NCBI GenBank assembly: GCA_016271365.2
Contig: CM057456.1
Coordinates: 664,915,501-664,979,500 of the forward strand
Length of the DNA stretch: 64,000 nt
DNA from: Neoceratodus forsteri
Taxonomy: Eukaryota; Chordata; Ceratodontiformes; Ceratodontidae
Direction of reading: 5' to 3'
Shown here piece by piece: positions 45,895 through 58,746 of the stretch; position 1 is the first letter of the stretch, and every line of letters begins with the position of its first letter. Below the pieces are notes generated by a model. The model ran no database searches. It saw nothing but the letters and a program-made list of their open reading frames with translations, and was not told the origin of the DNA. A program made the translations under genes and the position numbers.

Positions 45895-46445
45895 ATCACT
45901 GGTTCAGCTGGCAATTATGTAAGATGTAACTAGAGCAGTTGGTTGCTTGGAGTTTTGCGCATGTGCAGTGTGAGGATTTTAAGCCTAAATAGCTTATGGT
46001 TTATGTGGCCATTTGTGCATATTGTTCATGGTGAACTACCACCCTTTTCTGGGCACAGAGGCACAGGAACCATCTTGAGGAGGGTTCCATCCCTAGATGT
46101 ACCACAGGACAGTGGTCCTTTGGCTACAGGTGTCTTAGGGAAGACACCCAAAAAGTAGATGGGTGAGCCACTAGAAGACAAAGGGGTGGAGGATGGGAGT
46201 AAAGAAATTGGCATTCAGAGGATGCTCAGGTTATGAATGCTTATAAAGCAATCAGTAAGGGGGGTTGTCCATTGCCCCACTGAACCTCAGTCTTTCAGCC
46301 TTTTCATTCATTGGTTCAGCAGGCAACTACATGGGTGAACTACAACACTTTAGGGGTACCAGAGGCACATGAACCCTCTTCCTGAGTGTTCCATTGTTAC
46401 AGGTGCTGCAGAACTGTGGTCCTTTAGTTAAAGGTACCAGAGAGA
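45895..46445. repeat. Diverged tandem duplication
   Basis: The block ctggttcagctggcaa, then gtgaactaccaccctttt, then ggtcctttggctacaggt (about 45898-46140) recurs at about 46310-46445 (ttggttcagcaggcaact, gtgaactacaacacttta, ggtcctttagttaaaggt). Identity by eye is about 70-75%. The nature of the duplicated unit is unknown. Confidence 0.5.
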
Positions 46446-48990
46446 AAAGACAAAAAGTCACAGTCAAAACTGTGTAGTAGAACTGTCAGAACATTGAATT
46501 CTGCTAAAAAATAGAGGGAAAGCCAAGAAGCAGCATGATCAGTCAAAAATGGAAGAAGCGCCATGATCCCAGGTCCAACTGGTCAGGTAGAAAACCCCCT
46601 AACTACAAACTAGGCAGCTAACTAAGTTTATGACCCTAGAACATAGGAGAGGAAGAACTCCCTTGTTGAGGAAACCTCTGGGGATCCAAGGCTTCAGGTC
46701 ATCATCCCTTCAGGCATTGGATGAACTGATTAATGACCCAGGCATTAGTTGGTTCTACTTTGCACTGTTGCATGCTACTCAATATGCAAGCTTCTCCTTC
46801 CGACTGACAGTCTTCCACCACAGGGGAACCGAAGACTTGCCATATGGGCGCACAGCTGTCTTGCCAAGGAACATTGGGGTTTGAAGACCTCAAGGAAAAG
46901 TGGAAGACTGGGAACAGCTTCCTCAGGCCTAGCATCTCAAAATGCTCCTGACAGAGTTCATAGATATTGAGAAGGACAGGTTGGTGCAGAACAAAGTCAC
47001 TGAGGGTGAAAGCATACTGATCATTGCATTACAAAGCCATAGAGGTTGAATGCTTACTGAGTATTGCAGTCTGATGCCAAAAAAGGGGAAGTGTGCTGGA
47101 CACATGGGGATATGGGGGGCACATGCCCATTAAAGGTTGGTGAGACACTGCCTGAATTTATTAAGTAATGTAGAAACAGTAGGGGATAGGAGAAAAGGTG
47201 AGCCATGAAGAGAGGACTGGATGCTGGTGGGAGTTATGGAGCAGCAAAGTGTGGAACCAGGGAATGTCTTGAGTAAGCCCAGCCACAGTTACAGAGATGC
47301 AGTACAAAGTTGAAGGTAAAGCACATTGGGCTCTTGAATGGGAAATGAAGGGTGGATACCCACACTGAAAGGGCAGAAGAAAGGCCCCCCTTAAAAAAGC
47401 AGAAAGCATGAGCTCAGCCAGGGCCAGGAAGAACCTAAAGGCAAGTAGAACTGGCAGCAGGTAAAACAAGCATGCCCAGGAGCAACCCCACCCTCCTGGG
47501 CAGCCAAAAGTGGAGACAGGCAACAAGCAGGCATTGAGGGAGTCCTCGAAGGAAGTCCAAGTAAGAAACAGCTGCAAAGATAAAATATCACTGAGAAGGA
47601 TACAGGCCACAAAGGCAGAAGTAGATGGTAGACAGTCATACTACTGCAGCATATACCGTTGTTATAGCAATTCTGTTACAATGAATCTCCCACAGTGACA
47701 CAACCCATTCAACACCTGCAGTGTCGAACGGATCATCGGAGCGGGTTTGGTTGCTTTCCCCTGACATCCCCCCCCCGGAGTTAAGAATTTAAGGTTCAAG
47801 AGGTTCGGGGCAGGAACCCCCTCCAGATGAGGAGTGGGAGGCTACACCCTGCAAACAGTAACTTCCCTCTGGTGCTCTTGCAGTCTGTTGACACTTCCTC
47901 TGCAATGTGATCACCATCAGGAAAGTGTCGCTGTAAAGTCATTCAACAACTTTGTTATCGATGTGACATGGTGGAACTGATGCAACAGCATCAATGAGGC
48001 ACCAGCGTCAGCAATACTGCAAAACTACTTTGACAAGGGAGAGCTGGACCCTGTCCCAGAAGGCTGTCCACTGAAATCACCTGTACTGCTCATTTTAGAT
48101 GATGAAGTACAGAGGACTGATGAATTGTCAAAACATGGATGTCTGGGAACCAGGAGTGGCTAAGCATAGCAGCACAAGTAGATGGATGCTGATAGAGCAA
48201 GGAGACATCAAAGAACAAATGTTGAAGTTGTCAGGAATGCAGAGCCATGGTAAAGCAGGTTGAGCAAGGACTAAGGACCTCAAGCACCAAGCATAGAGCA
48301 CTGGGTGCAATACACAGAGGTCCTAGGTAGGCCAAGTGGGTCAACTGGAGGCCAGGTGAAACTGATGGAAAGGAACTTCTCTGTTGCATGGCAGAAACAA
48401 AAGTGAGCAAGGGGACCATTGCCAACAGAGACCTTGCTGCAGAGAAGCAAACAGGTAAGGCAAGAGTTAGAAAGGGATCACACAGCAAGCATGCATGGCC
48501 ACAGCCATAAAGGAAGCATTGCCAGGGCAAAGGCTGGGACACTGAGCAGTAGCCACTCAGCAAAGGTGATGGGAGGGTGAGCAGGAGGCAAGTTGCCACC
48601 ATACAAAGCTGCCCAGCCACCACAAAGAAATGGTTATCCAGAGAAGGCTTGGGGTCTACTTATTTACAACATGTTTATGGGAGTGTGATGAGTGTTAACC
48701 GCTGCCATAACAAACCCCAGGCTTTCAGCCTTACCAACTTGCCACATAGAGCAAGAGCATCAGTTTGCACAACTCTTCATCACTTTCACACTTCTAGAAA
48801 ACTAACCTGTGCAGCTTACCAAGTGCTGCAAGAAGAAGTATTAAATGAATAGTCATCCAGAGTTGGTTTCACCTTTATGCAGCTTCTGCCCAGATGCCAG
48901 CTAAGGCTGCATTGTCTGATCATCACACAAATATGGATTTGTTCAAAGCAATTTATGAAAGCCCCCTTTGGAAGCTTACTAGTTAATTGG
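46446..48990. other. Unassigned DNA
   Basis: No gene recognised. A C run (47769-47777) and G/A-rich stretches give long minus-strand frames at about 47160-47640 and 48230-48620 that show no domain and are hydrophobic only by composition. Confidence 0.35.
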
Positions 48991-48999
48991 TTTTGTATC

Positions 49000-49975
49000 C
49001 ATAGTGTCTGGAGCAGGGGCCCTGCCTGCTTGCAGGGGGGCGGGTAGGGGGACTCAGTCTAGGGCTATAAATGGGGAGGTTTTGGCAGGAAAGGAGAGGA
49101 GAGTATCACAAGGACAGAGAAGAGAGGAGGCAGCCCATGTATGTTTTGACCATGAGGGCTGAGGTTGACTGCTTACTGCCTCGGCCCTCAGCCCTCAAAG
49201 ACCATTGAAAGAATGTAGCAGTGGGGACTGGGAGAAGTCCAGAGCTTAATGGGGACTGCCTGTGCCAGTGGGAGCCAGAGCCTGGGACGAATGTAAGTGG
49301 CCCGCCTCATGATTCTCTGGCACCTTGGTGGAGCAGCACAGGTGGGTCCCCCTTTTCCTCACCTGTGGGCAAGCATGGAGTAAGTTCCTATGCCAGGTTG
49401 CTGGGGCAGCATGGTAGTGGCAGCTTGTGTTGCAGAGAGTACAGTAGCTGTAGTCTGTCTTCCTTTCCAGTGGCATTTCAGCCTGGCCAGGAGGTGCTGG
49501 GAAGTCTATTCACCCCAAGAGTACAGTGTGCACGGGTCTCCATGGTTGCCAGGGCTACTAAACAAATGCTTTGAGGCACTTGGAGCTGCACCAGGCTTGG
49601 GATAGAGGGGCCTTAGTGTTTTATGAGGGACTTGGTTTGCTGTAAGACTAAGACCACCAAAATAGGAGCTTTGGATTCAAACCGTGGCGCTGAGAGGATA
49701 ACTTAAAGTGTTCAGCTGCTCTACACCCTGTAGCTGGTAGTGCACTGTGTGGCCTGTGAGATTGGTCCTACAGAATTAGGAAAAGAAAGTAATTGTGTGC
49801 AGGAGGGAGTTCAGGGAGAAAATATCCAGTTTGTGGCCTGCTTTCGGCCTACTCTTGTTTGATGCTACTGCCTGGATGGTGGAGCTTGTTCAGCCCTGAG
49901 GGAGCACTCCAGTAAAGAGCTTCTGAAATCCAAAAGTTTCTGCAGACTTTATTGGGCTGCTCATCCTAATAGTTA
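49000..49975 (+). mobile_element. Candidate LTR with TATA box
   Basis: A G-rich segment leads to ctataaatggggagg (TATA at 49066-49072). About 850 bases later comes a stretch (agtaaagagcttctgaaatc, then actttattgggctgctca) that resembles an R-U5 end. Boundaries not fixed. Confidence 0.3.
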
Positions 49976-52384
49976 CCCATCATGTAATTTGCACCCCATG
50001 CTCCATGGAGCAATTTAATCAAATTTTATTCAATTAAATCATCTTGTTTTCTTCTTCTTTTAAACTGGAGTGGACAATGGATTTTATTCATGGTGTTGTG
50101 TGCTTGCCCTAATCAAGTTTGCCCTCACAGCTGCTGTAGCCCCTCACTGCTAAGTAAGGCCGACACCCCCTGTGTCATCACCTAGGGACCCAGGTAACAA
50201 GTTTTAATTTTCTGTGACTGTGTTTCTGGCTGTATAGTGCCCCCCTTCCCACCAAAGTTACCATCTGGAATACCCATAGACGCTGGGAGTGGAGGCTTAC
50301 ATTTATTTTTATTTGTTTCACCAGGAAAGGTGAAATTGTCCTCAAAGTCCCATTTTAAGCCACATCACCAGTCTCTCTACTGTAACAGAAGTTATATGAT
50401 TGTGAAAGGCTGCAAACACTCCCAAAATGCACTGTAGTCACAGTGCCAACACCAATCCCATCCAAAACCCAGAAGTGAGCTGCTCTGTCATTTCTAATTA
50501 ATGCCATTTATACTTTAGTGAGTTCAGTGGCCTGCTGACCCATATTAGTGAACTGAGAACACTGGACATCAGGTGAAGAACAGTGGGGGCCATGCTCAGG
50601 GTCACCACCCACCTGTCCATGCTTATGTTTGTAATACATTTTTTACTGTGTACTGTAGGTCTGCAAAATTTTCCATTTTAAATGTGGACTAGTATAACCA
50701 TCTTCAGGCTAGAGTAACTTTGAGTCAGCGAATCCTGTTGGTTAGTGCAAAAAGAAAGGTAAAGGTCATTCACTGCTTGTAGTTCTTAAAAGAACATATT
50801 TGAATCGGAAATGGATGAACATGTTAAAGCAGACATTTATCACCCACCATCCTGGTAGGTTCTTTGGGTTTGATCATGTTAGCCTTTCCATTTAAGCTAC
50901 TTGGATTGGTTCCAAATGCAATTTGGTTAACTAATATGTTTTTTTTGAATAGTAAGTACCACAGGAGCAGCTCACCGGTGCACCAGTAGTGCTACCGCTT
51001 GCAGTGCCAATGACTGGAGATCCGGAGAGACCTTGGGAATTGGAAGGTTAGCCTGGGGGAAGAGGATTGAGCATATGCAAGACCGCTGTCCTCCACCAGG
51101 GGGAAGGTGGGCAGAGCTGCAGCTTGCCTGGCCCCTGATGATAGCTAGGGGAAACACAGCTCACTGCCATGACAGATTGTGGATGTGGCAGGCATTGGTA
51201 GATGTCATGTGGGAGCATGTGGCAGGCACTATGACGTCATTGCATGTCACGTCCTTGGGGGCCAAAAACCAGAGGAAAACACTGGCAGAAGGATGATGAG
51301 GAGTGCCAGCAGGCCCCACACCCTGCCAGTTGGGCTTGCCAACAGAACCAGATGCTTTGTGTGGTGAGGCTTGGGGGATCCAGTCGACTCCACAAGGGAG
51401 GCAAGCCCTGCGGGAAGGCGGCAGCAGGTAAGTCCCGGAAGACATCGCAGTGATGTTACTGGGGTCCCCTCTGAAGAAGAGCTGTCCAGGTGAGGAGAGT
51501 AAAAAAGAGTAAATGCCATAGAAAACTTTCCTTGTCTTTTACTGTTTCTAGCTGTCATACCCCCGGACGAGGTTAGGGACATTTTTGTCTTCTAAGTTAA
51601 AATAGAAGCATGGTTCAATTAAGTCTCTTTTTTTATCCTTTAAAATCATTTCATCTTATTTTTAATGTTTAATCAGATATTTTAAAAAATCTTGTATATG
51701 CACCAAAAGAACTCTCCAAGGCATGTACATTAAAAACACAGAAGAATAAGCGCGGGGAAAAAAATTATTAGTTCATCAGCTGTGTCAGTTTCCCTATGGT
51801 GTATTACTCTGAATTAATTATTCTCTCGGAGAGAATAAGGTACAGAAGGGAAGTATTTTTCAGAAGAGGTGTTCAGGAACAACGGGATATGTTATGAAGC
51901 TGGAGGGAGGGAGGGAGGTAGATTCTGGAGAGATGTGAGTAAAGAAGTTCTTCAAAACATAAGGAACTATTTGGAAGTAAAATCCATTTGTTGCTCTTAT
52001 GAGGTCATTTAATTTTGCTAGAATCTTAACTCATTTCTACAGACATTCAGGGCCACAGTACTGGGAGAAAAGTGTGGATGTTGTCCTGGGCCCTGAGCTC
52101 AGGAGGGGCCCACCTGAGGAGCTGGCATTACCCCTGGCATTAGATGGTTTGGGAAACGGGCCCATTTCAAATGACTTGTCCAGGGCCCCAAAATTCATAG
52201 CTGCAGCCCTGCAGACATTGATTATATATTGTATATATCGTACATACAGTAACTATTGATACAAAACTGTAAAGCATTTCTCTTATTTTATTACGTGTAT
52301 TTACTGATTTTGCTTTTTGTATTGTGTATTTGTATTTGTACTTTCACTGTATTTTACCCTCCCCCGGGCATGACTGAAAATGGG
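49976..52384. other. Unassigned DNA
   Basis: No gene recognised. Around 52040-52210 a C/G-rich block (ggggcccacctgagg, ccagggccccaaaatt) may belong to an unidentified dispersed repeat. Confidence 0.3.
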
Positions 52385-52655
52385 TCATTGATCGAGTCCA
52401 CTTTCCTGATAAATGAAAAAATTAGAAAGATTGGTGCATTCTTGGAACAGCCTTCCAGGGAAGGTCATGGGGTCAAAAACAGTGGTGGGGTTCAAAAATG
52501 CATGGGATAAGCACAAGGGAGTCATTGTGGAAAGGAAGGGGCAGGAGAAAGAGCTGTAGAATGGACATGGTCTACAGTAATAGTGTAGATAGAGAGAAAT
52601 GGACAGGCTGGGTAGGCCAAGCGGTCCTTATTTGCCATAAAATTCTATTTTTCCA
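52385..52655 (+). mobile_element. CR1-like 3' end fragment, sense
   Basis: In the plus strand the C-terminal RT motif WNSLPGKVMGSKTVVGFKNA followed by WDKHKG and a 3' end (ggtaggccaagcggtcctta, tttgccataaaattctattt) are readable in one frame at about 52445-52655. It is a short 5'-truncated copy of a CR1-type LINE. Confidence 0.65.
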
Positions 52656-53410
52656 TGAGTCTTTCCTGTCTTCTAGCACCCTCCTGTTCCTAATAACCCC
52701 TTTAAACATGTCCCATTGTGTTTTGAACCCAGCTATTGTCCCAGCATTAACCACATTGCTGGACAGATTACTCCACATGCCCACCATCTGCTCTGTGAAA
52801 TAATATTTCTTAATGTCCTTTTTTGAATTTCATCCCTTGTAGCTTGAGATAGTGCCACTGGTGGATGAACTGTTCCTCATCATAAACAATTTGGATGTTT
52901 CTTTTATACCCACCCTCTACCACCCCCACCCCCCATCCTCCAGGGAATAGAAACTTTACCGACCAGTCTCTATTCACAGGCCCTACTTGGCTGTCCTTGG
53001 ATTATTGTCAGCACCCCTTGCTATATGGTTACCAAATGATCTATGCTGTTTCATAGATGTGAATTCCAAAACAGCACACAGCACTCCAGGTATGGTTGAA
53101 CCTATGAGCTGTACAGTGACAGTGTTGCCTCCCTCCTACGACTAATGAATCCTTGCCTGATGCATGCTAACATCCTGCTTGCCTTCCCATACACTTTATT
53201 GCATTCAGAAGAGGTCTGTATGAACTATTGCTGCAGTAATTATCCTCTCCTGGTCCCTTTCCTCCCTTGAGTGATCCACCTTTACTCCACTGATGCAGTA
53301 ATCCATACGCCAGATGTCTAATACCAATGTGCATGTCTTTACTTTCCATGGCCTTAAATTCCAATTGCCAAGTACTGGTCCACTTCTATAGCCTATCTAC
53401 TACAGTACAT
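52656..53410 (-). pseudogene. CR1-like RT fragment, antisense, strongly decayed
   Basis: Reading on the minus strand gives the 3' UTR and C-terminal RT part of a second CR1-type copy, tail to tail with the preceding one. Recognisable antisense landmarks include cacattgctggacagattac, aaacagcacacagcactcca and the order of blocks seen in the copy at 56235-58604. Frames are badly broken. Confidence 0.55.
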
Positions 53411-53569
53411 TCTTTTTAGAGCTGCAGTGGGAAGAGCCTTGCAGACCCTTTGCTATCAAAACAGGACTCCGCATTCTTTCCTACCGAACAATGTGTTGGA
53501 GATGCACCACAGCCATCTTGCACATGGCAGAATGTGCCATGTTCTGCCATGGCAGCCATTTGTTTTTTC

Positions 53570-53944
53570 TTTAAAATTAGAGATACCCCCCACCTCCCTC
53601 CCTCTCAGCACCCACTACCCTAACCCCCACAAAAGAGGGACATTGGGGTGCCCAGTCCTCCAGTGTTCTGATGTGGAATCCTCAATGATTTTTGTTTTGC
53701 TGAAAGTGACCACCTCCCACTACCATTCATGCATGGCTATTTCTTCTTTAAAGACATTATAAATATAGTGTGGTCCCCCACCCAACCCTCCCCTCCCTCT
53801 CACACCCACCCCTCTCCAGAAACATAAGAGTGACACGGGATGTGCCCAATCCCCAGTGTCCTGATATTGAATTCTCAATTTTTTTTGTTTAAAGTGACCA
53901 CCACCACCATACATGTGCAGTTATTTCTTCTTTAAACAAAAATA

Positions 53945-54000
<56 letters not shown>

Positions 54001-54172
54001 CCACCTAACCCTCCGTCTCAGCAACCCCCACAAACCTAAGCGTGACACTTGAGGTGCCCAATCCCCAAATGTCCTGATGTGGAATCCTCAAAGTGTTTTT
54101 TTTGTTTTGTTTTAAACCCCACTGCCATACATGTGCAGTTATTTCTTCTTGAATATATATATCTATGGATAT

Positions 54173-54212
<40 letters not shown>

Positions 54213-54406
54213 CTATCCACTCACCTGACCCTCCCTCTCAGCACCCACCACTCCACACCCCCAGAAACGTAAGAGTGACACTGGAGGAGCACAATCCCAA
54301 AGGGTCCCGATGGGGAATCCTCAATGTTTTTTTTTTGTTTACAGCATTCACTTCACCACCGTGTATGCATGGTTATTTCCTCTTTACATATATATATATA
54401 TATATA
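53570..54406. repeat. Tandem array of 'gtgcccaatccccagtgtcctg' units with internal AT tracts
   Basis: Four units of about 200-240 bases begin near 53580, 53785, 53995 and 54225. Each has a pyrimidine-rich lead (accctccctctcagcaccca), aacataagagtgacac, (g)tgcccaatccccagtgtcct, gatgtggaatcctcaatg, a T run, catacatgtgcagttatttc, then an (AT)n tract (absent in the first, long at 53947-53992, 54173-54211 and 54387-54406). A further unit lies at 60975-61100. Confidence 0.75.
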
Positions 54407-55939
54407 TGTAAGCCCCTTGTTCCCAGGGGTTACTAGAATCCCAGATAGAACCAGTGGCAGGCAGGGAAAGGCAGCTAGTGAAATGCCAGTTAAATGAATT
54501 TCACACTGTCAAGCTCTAGTGTCAGTCTCAGCTGAGCTAGAGGGTGATGTAATCTTAGAACTCTCGCAGCGGCATAAGCCACATTTATGCTAGCTCTAGG
54601 GATGTTAGCTTTAGAATATTCAGAGTCCTGAGTAAGAGTCAATGGAGGAGGCTGCAGCTCCTCTGACAGCTCTTAAAAAGAGCAACCCAGTAGTTTTGTT
54701 TGTTTTCTCACCGTAGTGTGAGCCAGTACAGCCAAGAGGTGAAGTGGTGGAAACCTGTCTTAGAGGTTTTTATAGTGCCCCGTCCCAGGAGTGAGGGGGT
54801 GAACTCCAGGATTCAGGGGCAATCCCCTGATCCAGTCTGGACTTTGTTGGAAGCTGCCTGAGATTCAACTGCTCTGTGAGTACCTATGAACTCTTGTGTG
54901 GAATAGCCCTGGGGCACTTGCATTCCTCTTGGTGAATTTTCTCTGACAAAGGGACCCTATCACCTAGACTGTTTTCTGTTTAAAAGTGTCTGCTTATGTT
55001 GGAGTCTAGTGAAGAGATTGTCCAAATACAGAACTTTTAGCTTTTTGACACCTCAGAGGTGTGCCATGTAGTATGTTAAGTGTGAAAAACATTTCAAGAT
55101 AGCATCTACAAGTTTTCTGTGAGGGTGTTATTAACCAGATGAATGTCTGAGTATATACCTGGAAGCAAAAGGTGGGAGACCCCCCCCAATCTGGAGTAAC
55201 CAGTTTACCTCTCCAGGTTCAGTTTGGGCACCTGTGTTTTCAGTCAGTGCATTTGGCCAGTGCCTGATGGAAATAATTACCCAGATGTGGGTTGGATTCT
55301 TTGTGAGCCTGTATGTGCTCTTTGGTGGTCATGTGTGCCCTCAGTATTCCTCATGAAATATGGGAAAAGTGTCCTAGTACTGGCTGTATGTGCCTAGTCG
55401 AGAGGAAATGTACCAGTAACTGGCCGTGTGTGCCAATCTCCAATTCAGAACGTGAGAGTTCGCTGTGTGTGTTCAGTATACCTTGTTAAATGGGAAGTTC
55501 AGGAATGTGTGCATCTCAGTAATCTGCATTACCAGTATGAGTAACCCAGTGGTGGTCCATCTTCGCTTTGTGATTATTCTCTGTGTATGTGAATAAAAGC
55601 CACACTCTAGAATCCCAACCTGGTTTAGACAGTACTGTTACTGCTTCCACTGTGTCTGGATTTACTTGGGTGCCCCTGTCCAGAAGTACAAACCTAGCAC
55701 AATTATGAGCAGATGTTTTTTCCCAGGGACCTGGGTTGCTGGCCGTGGTAAATGGTCCCACCAGGTGTGTGCCAGGTAGTTGCCACACTTGGGTTGCCTG
55801 TCTGTAATAGCAGGCTTAGAAAGATGTGTAAATAAACATGTTCTGTAAACCCCCACCCCTCTCTTTTGCGCCAGACGCTATGTGGTGAGAGGAGCAGCTC
55901 TGCTAGTTAAACAAGGGGGGCCGGTGGGAGGGTGTTACA
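54407..55939. mobile_element. Candidate solo LTR, 1.53 kb, inserted in an AT tract
   Basis: Begins TGTAAGCCCC and ends GGTGTTACA (TGTAA...TTACA), with AT dinucleotide sequence on both sides as if it split one tract. Contains two aataaa signals (55592 and 55831), the second about 105 bases before the end. A target duplication cannot be judged inside AT repeats. Strand is uncertain, and no internal region or second copy is present. Confidence 0.45.
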
Positions 55940-55970
55940 TACATATATATATACACATATACATATATAT

Positions 55971-55992
55971 TAGTGGCACGGTAGTGCCACTA
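55971..55992. repeat. Perfect 9-bp-stem hairpin
   Basis: TAGTGGCAC, loop ggta, GTGCCACTA. Unknown role. Confidence 0.6.
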
Positions 55993-56234
55993 TAGTTAGG
56001 GTTGAGTACCCCATTTAAGGTTAAAGTGTGAAATTTTGCAGCTTAATACCTTTGCCACTGTATAACAGATTTGCCTTAAATCTAGCATGCACGTAGCAGT
56101 ACCAAAGATCTCTGGATCTGCCAAGTCTCGTAATGGTCGGATATATGTTTGAGGAGCTATGTAGCACCATAGAATGTCATATTTACACTTTTTTGTGCAT
56201 TCTTTGCTCACATCTACAGATTGCATGGTTTAGA

Positions 56235-58604
56235 AACATACATAGAAACATAGAATTTGCCGGCAGATAAGGACCACTTGGCCAACCCAGTCTTCCCATT
56301 TCCCTACGTAATGGATAAGCTGCAGATCCTAGTTAACCAGCAGCCTACTTCTTCCTACCCCCACCCTCTAGAATTGCCTTATGACTGTCTCATGCATGCT
56401 TGAATTCCACCACTGTTTTTGACTCCACAACCTCCTCTGGAAGGCCGTTCCATGCATCCACAACCCTCTCCGTGAAAAAATACTTCCTTAAATTACCTCT
56501 GAGCCGCCCCCCCTCTATCTTCAAATTGTGCCCCCTTGTTCTTGCACACCTCTTTTTGAAAGATTCTACCCTCTTGGACTTTGTTGATTCCCTTGAGGTA
56601 CTTGAAAGTTTCCATCATGTCCCCCCTCTCCCTCCTTTCCTCAAGGCTATACATATTAAGCTTCTTAAGTCTCTTCATATGTCTTCCGGTGAAGACCCTG
56701 CACCATTTTAGTTGCCCTCCTCTGGACAGTTTCCATCCTGTCTATGTCTTTGTGGAGAGTGGGTCTCCAGAACTGCATGCAGTACTCCAGATGGGGTCTC
56801 ACCAGCTGTCTATACAGAGGGATAATACCTTCCTGTTTTCTACTGGTGATGCCTCTCCCTATGCATCCCAGTATCCCCCCAGCCCTCCTTGCTGCCCTCT
56901 CACATTGCTTGCCCACCTTTAGGTCATTTGATATGACTACCCCCAGGTCCCTTTCCATTTTTGTTGTTCTTAGTATCTCACCCCATTGTGTACTCTTCCC
57001 TGGTTTTGTTTCCCAGGTGCATTACCTGCACTTCTTAGCATTGAATCTAAGCTGCCATACATTTGACCATTCCTCTAACCTTGCCAAGTCCCTTCTCATC
57101 CTTTCCACCCACCTTGTGCATCAACTCTGTTGCAGATCTTTGTGTCATCTGCAAAGAGACATACTTTTTCTTCCAGTCCCTCTGCAATGTCGCTTATAAA
57201 GACATTGAAGAGGACCGGTCCCTATACTGAACCCTGCGGTACCCCACTAGTAACCCCACTTTCTTCAGAGTGGACTACATTTACTATTACCCTCTGTGTC
57301 CTATTCTCCAGCCAATTCTTTACCCAGGCTATCATCTTGGGACCCACTCCCAGGCTGGCTAACTTTATATTAATCTTTGTGTGGGACTGTGTCAAATGCC
57401 TTGCTAAAGTCTAGGTAGGCCATGCCCACAACCCCTCCCTGATCTACTACTTTGGTCACCCAGTCAAAGAAATCTATCAGATTTGTCTGGCATGACCTTC
57501 CCGCTGTGAATCCATGCTGCCTTGCGTCCTGTGCCCCTCTGGCCTCTAGATACTCGACAATTCTTTCCTTCAGAAGTGATTCCGTCATTTTCCCTACCAC
57601 TGAGGTTAAACTAACAGGTCTGTAGTTTCCTGCTTCTGCCTTGCTCCCACTTTTGTGAAGAGGAATCACATCTGCCCTCCTCCAGTCCTTGGGTACCACC
57701 CCATCCTCCCATGATTTGTTAAAGAGAGTAGTCGGTGGAGTCACTAGTTCTACCCTTAGTTCTTTTAGAATTCTGGGATGAATCCCGTCAGGCCCTATTG
57801 CTTTGTCCACCTTCAGTTTTAAGAGTTCTTTCAGAACCCTTTCTTCTGTAAATGGGCTGGTATCAACTTCTGCATCCAGAGTGTTTCTACTGTTTGTTTT
57901 AGGTACCTCCCCTCTTCCTTTATAAATACTGAGCAAAATATTTGTTTAGTATCTCTGCCTTTTCACAGTCACCCTCTGCCCACCCTCCCTCCCTTTATTA
58001 AGCCTCACTATCCCTTCCTTGGTCTTCCTTCGCTCCCTGATGTACCTATAAAGATTTTATCCCCTTCTTAACTGAGTTGGCTATCTTTTCCTCGGTTTGG
58101 GCCTTTGCTCTTCTGACTGCCTTCCCAGCTTCTTTTGCTGTAACTGATACAGTTCTCTGTCCTGCTCCTTCTGTGATTCCTTGTACTTCCTGATGCTTTC
58201 TTTTCTCTTGAACCTTCACTGCCACTTCCTTTGAGAACCATAGTGGTTTCTTACATCGTTCGTTTTGTTTATTTGCTTCACAGAGGCTTGTTACCTCTGT
58301 GATGGCAGTTTTATTATTCCCATTGTTCTTCCGCCTCCTTCCTGCCCATTTGCTAGTGCATTCCTTAGGCGCTCACCCATTTTGGCAAGTCAGCCTTCCT
58401 AAAGTCCAGTACTTTTGCCTTTGTATGGCTTGACTGTATTGCTGTGTTTATTGTGAACCATACTGTTCGATGGCCGCTAGTTCCCAGATGGCTACCCACT
58501 TCTACATCTGTGATCCTCTCTTCATCTCCATTTGAGAGAACCAGGTCTAAGACTGCTCCCTCTCGAGTGGGCTCCAATACTAGTTGTCTAAGGCATGCTC
58601 CCAT
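56235..58604 (-). pseudogene. CR1 LINE ORF2, antisense, 5'-truncated and broken
   Basis: Reading leftward from 58604: the end of the AP endonuclease (LEPTREGAVLDLVLSNGDEE, TSGHRTVWF); a linker; the RT (57936-57370: KAIGPDGIHPRILKELRVEL, NYRPVSLTSVVGKMTESLL, ARQHGFTAGRSCQTNLIDFF, LDFSKAFDTVPHKD); a PQG-type block around 57230; then the C-terminal part (56958-56493: [60 protein letters not shown]). It ends with 3' UTR and terminus (ggcagataaggaccacttgg) at about 56260. The frame is broken near 57960, 57370-57230 and 56680. It is truncated at the 5' end right next to the 6-bp-periodic array. Confidence 0.85.
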
Positions 58605-58610
58605 CTAGGC

Positions 58611-58746
58611 CACCATGTGCGTTACCCTTTGAATTTTCATTTGCACTTGTGTTTGCATTACTGTTACGATTTGCATTTCCATTACTGTTTCTGTTTGTGT
58701 TTCATTTTGCATCACTGTGTGCATTATCATTTGCGTTTGCATTTGT
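58611..58746. repeat. Fragment of the 6-bp-periodic array
   Basis: About 135 bases nearly identical to 59754-59888 (both start caccatgtgcgttacccttt and end tcatttgcgtttgcat). It adjoins the truncated 5' end of the antisense CR1. Confidence 0.8.

Noticed and set aside
47161..48623. Hydrophobic minus-strand frames as membrane proteins
   Set aside because: They come from G/A-rich plus-strand DNA giving Leu/Ser/Pro/Phe codons; no conserved family, start context or splice structure.
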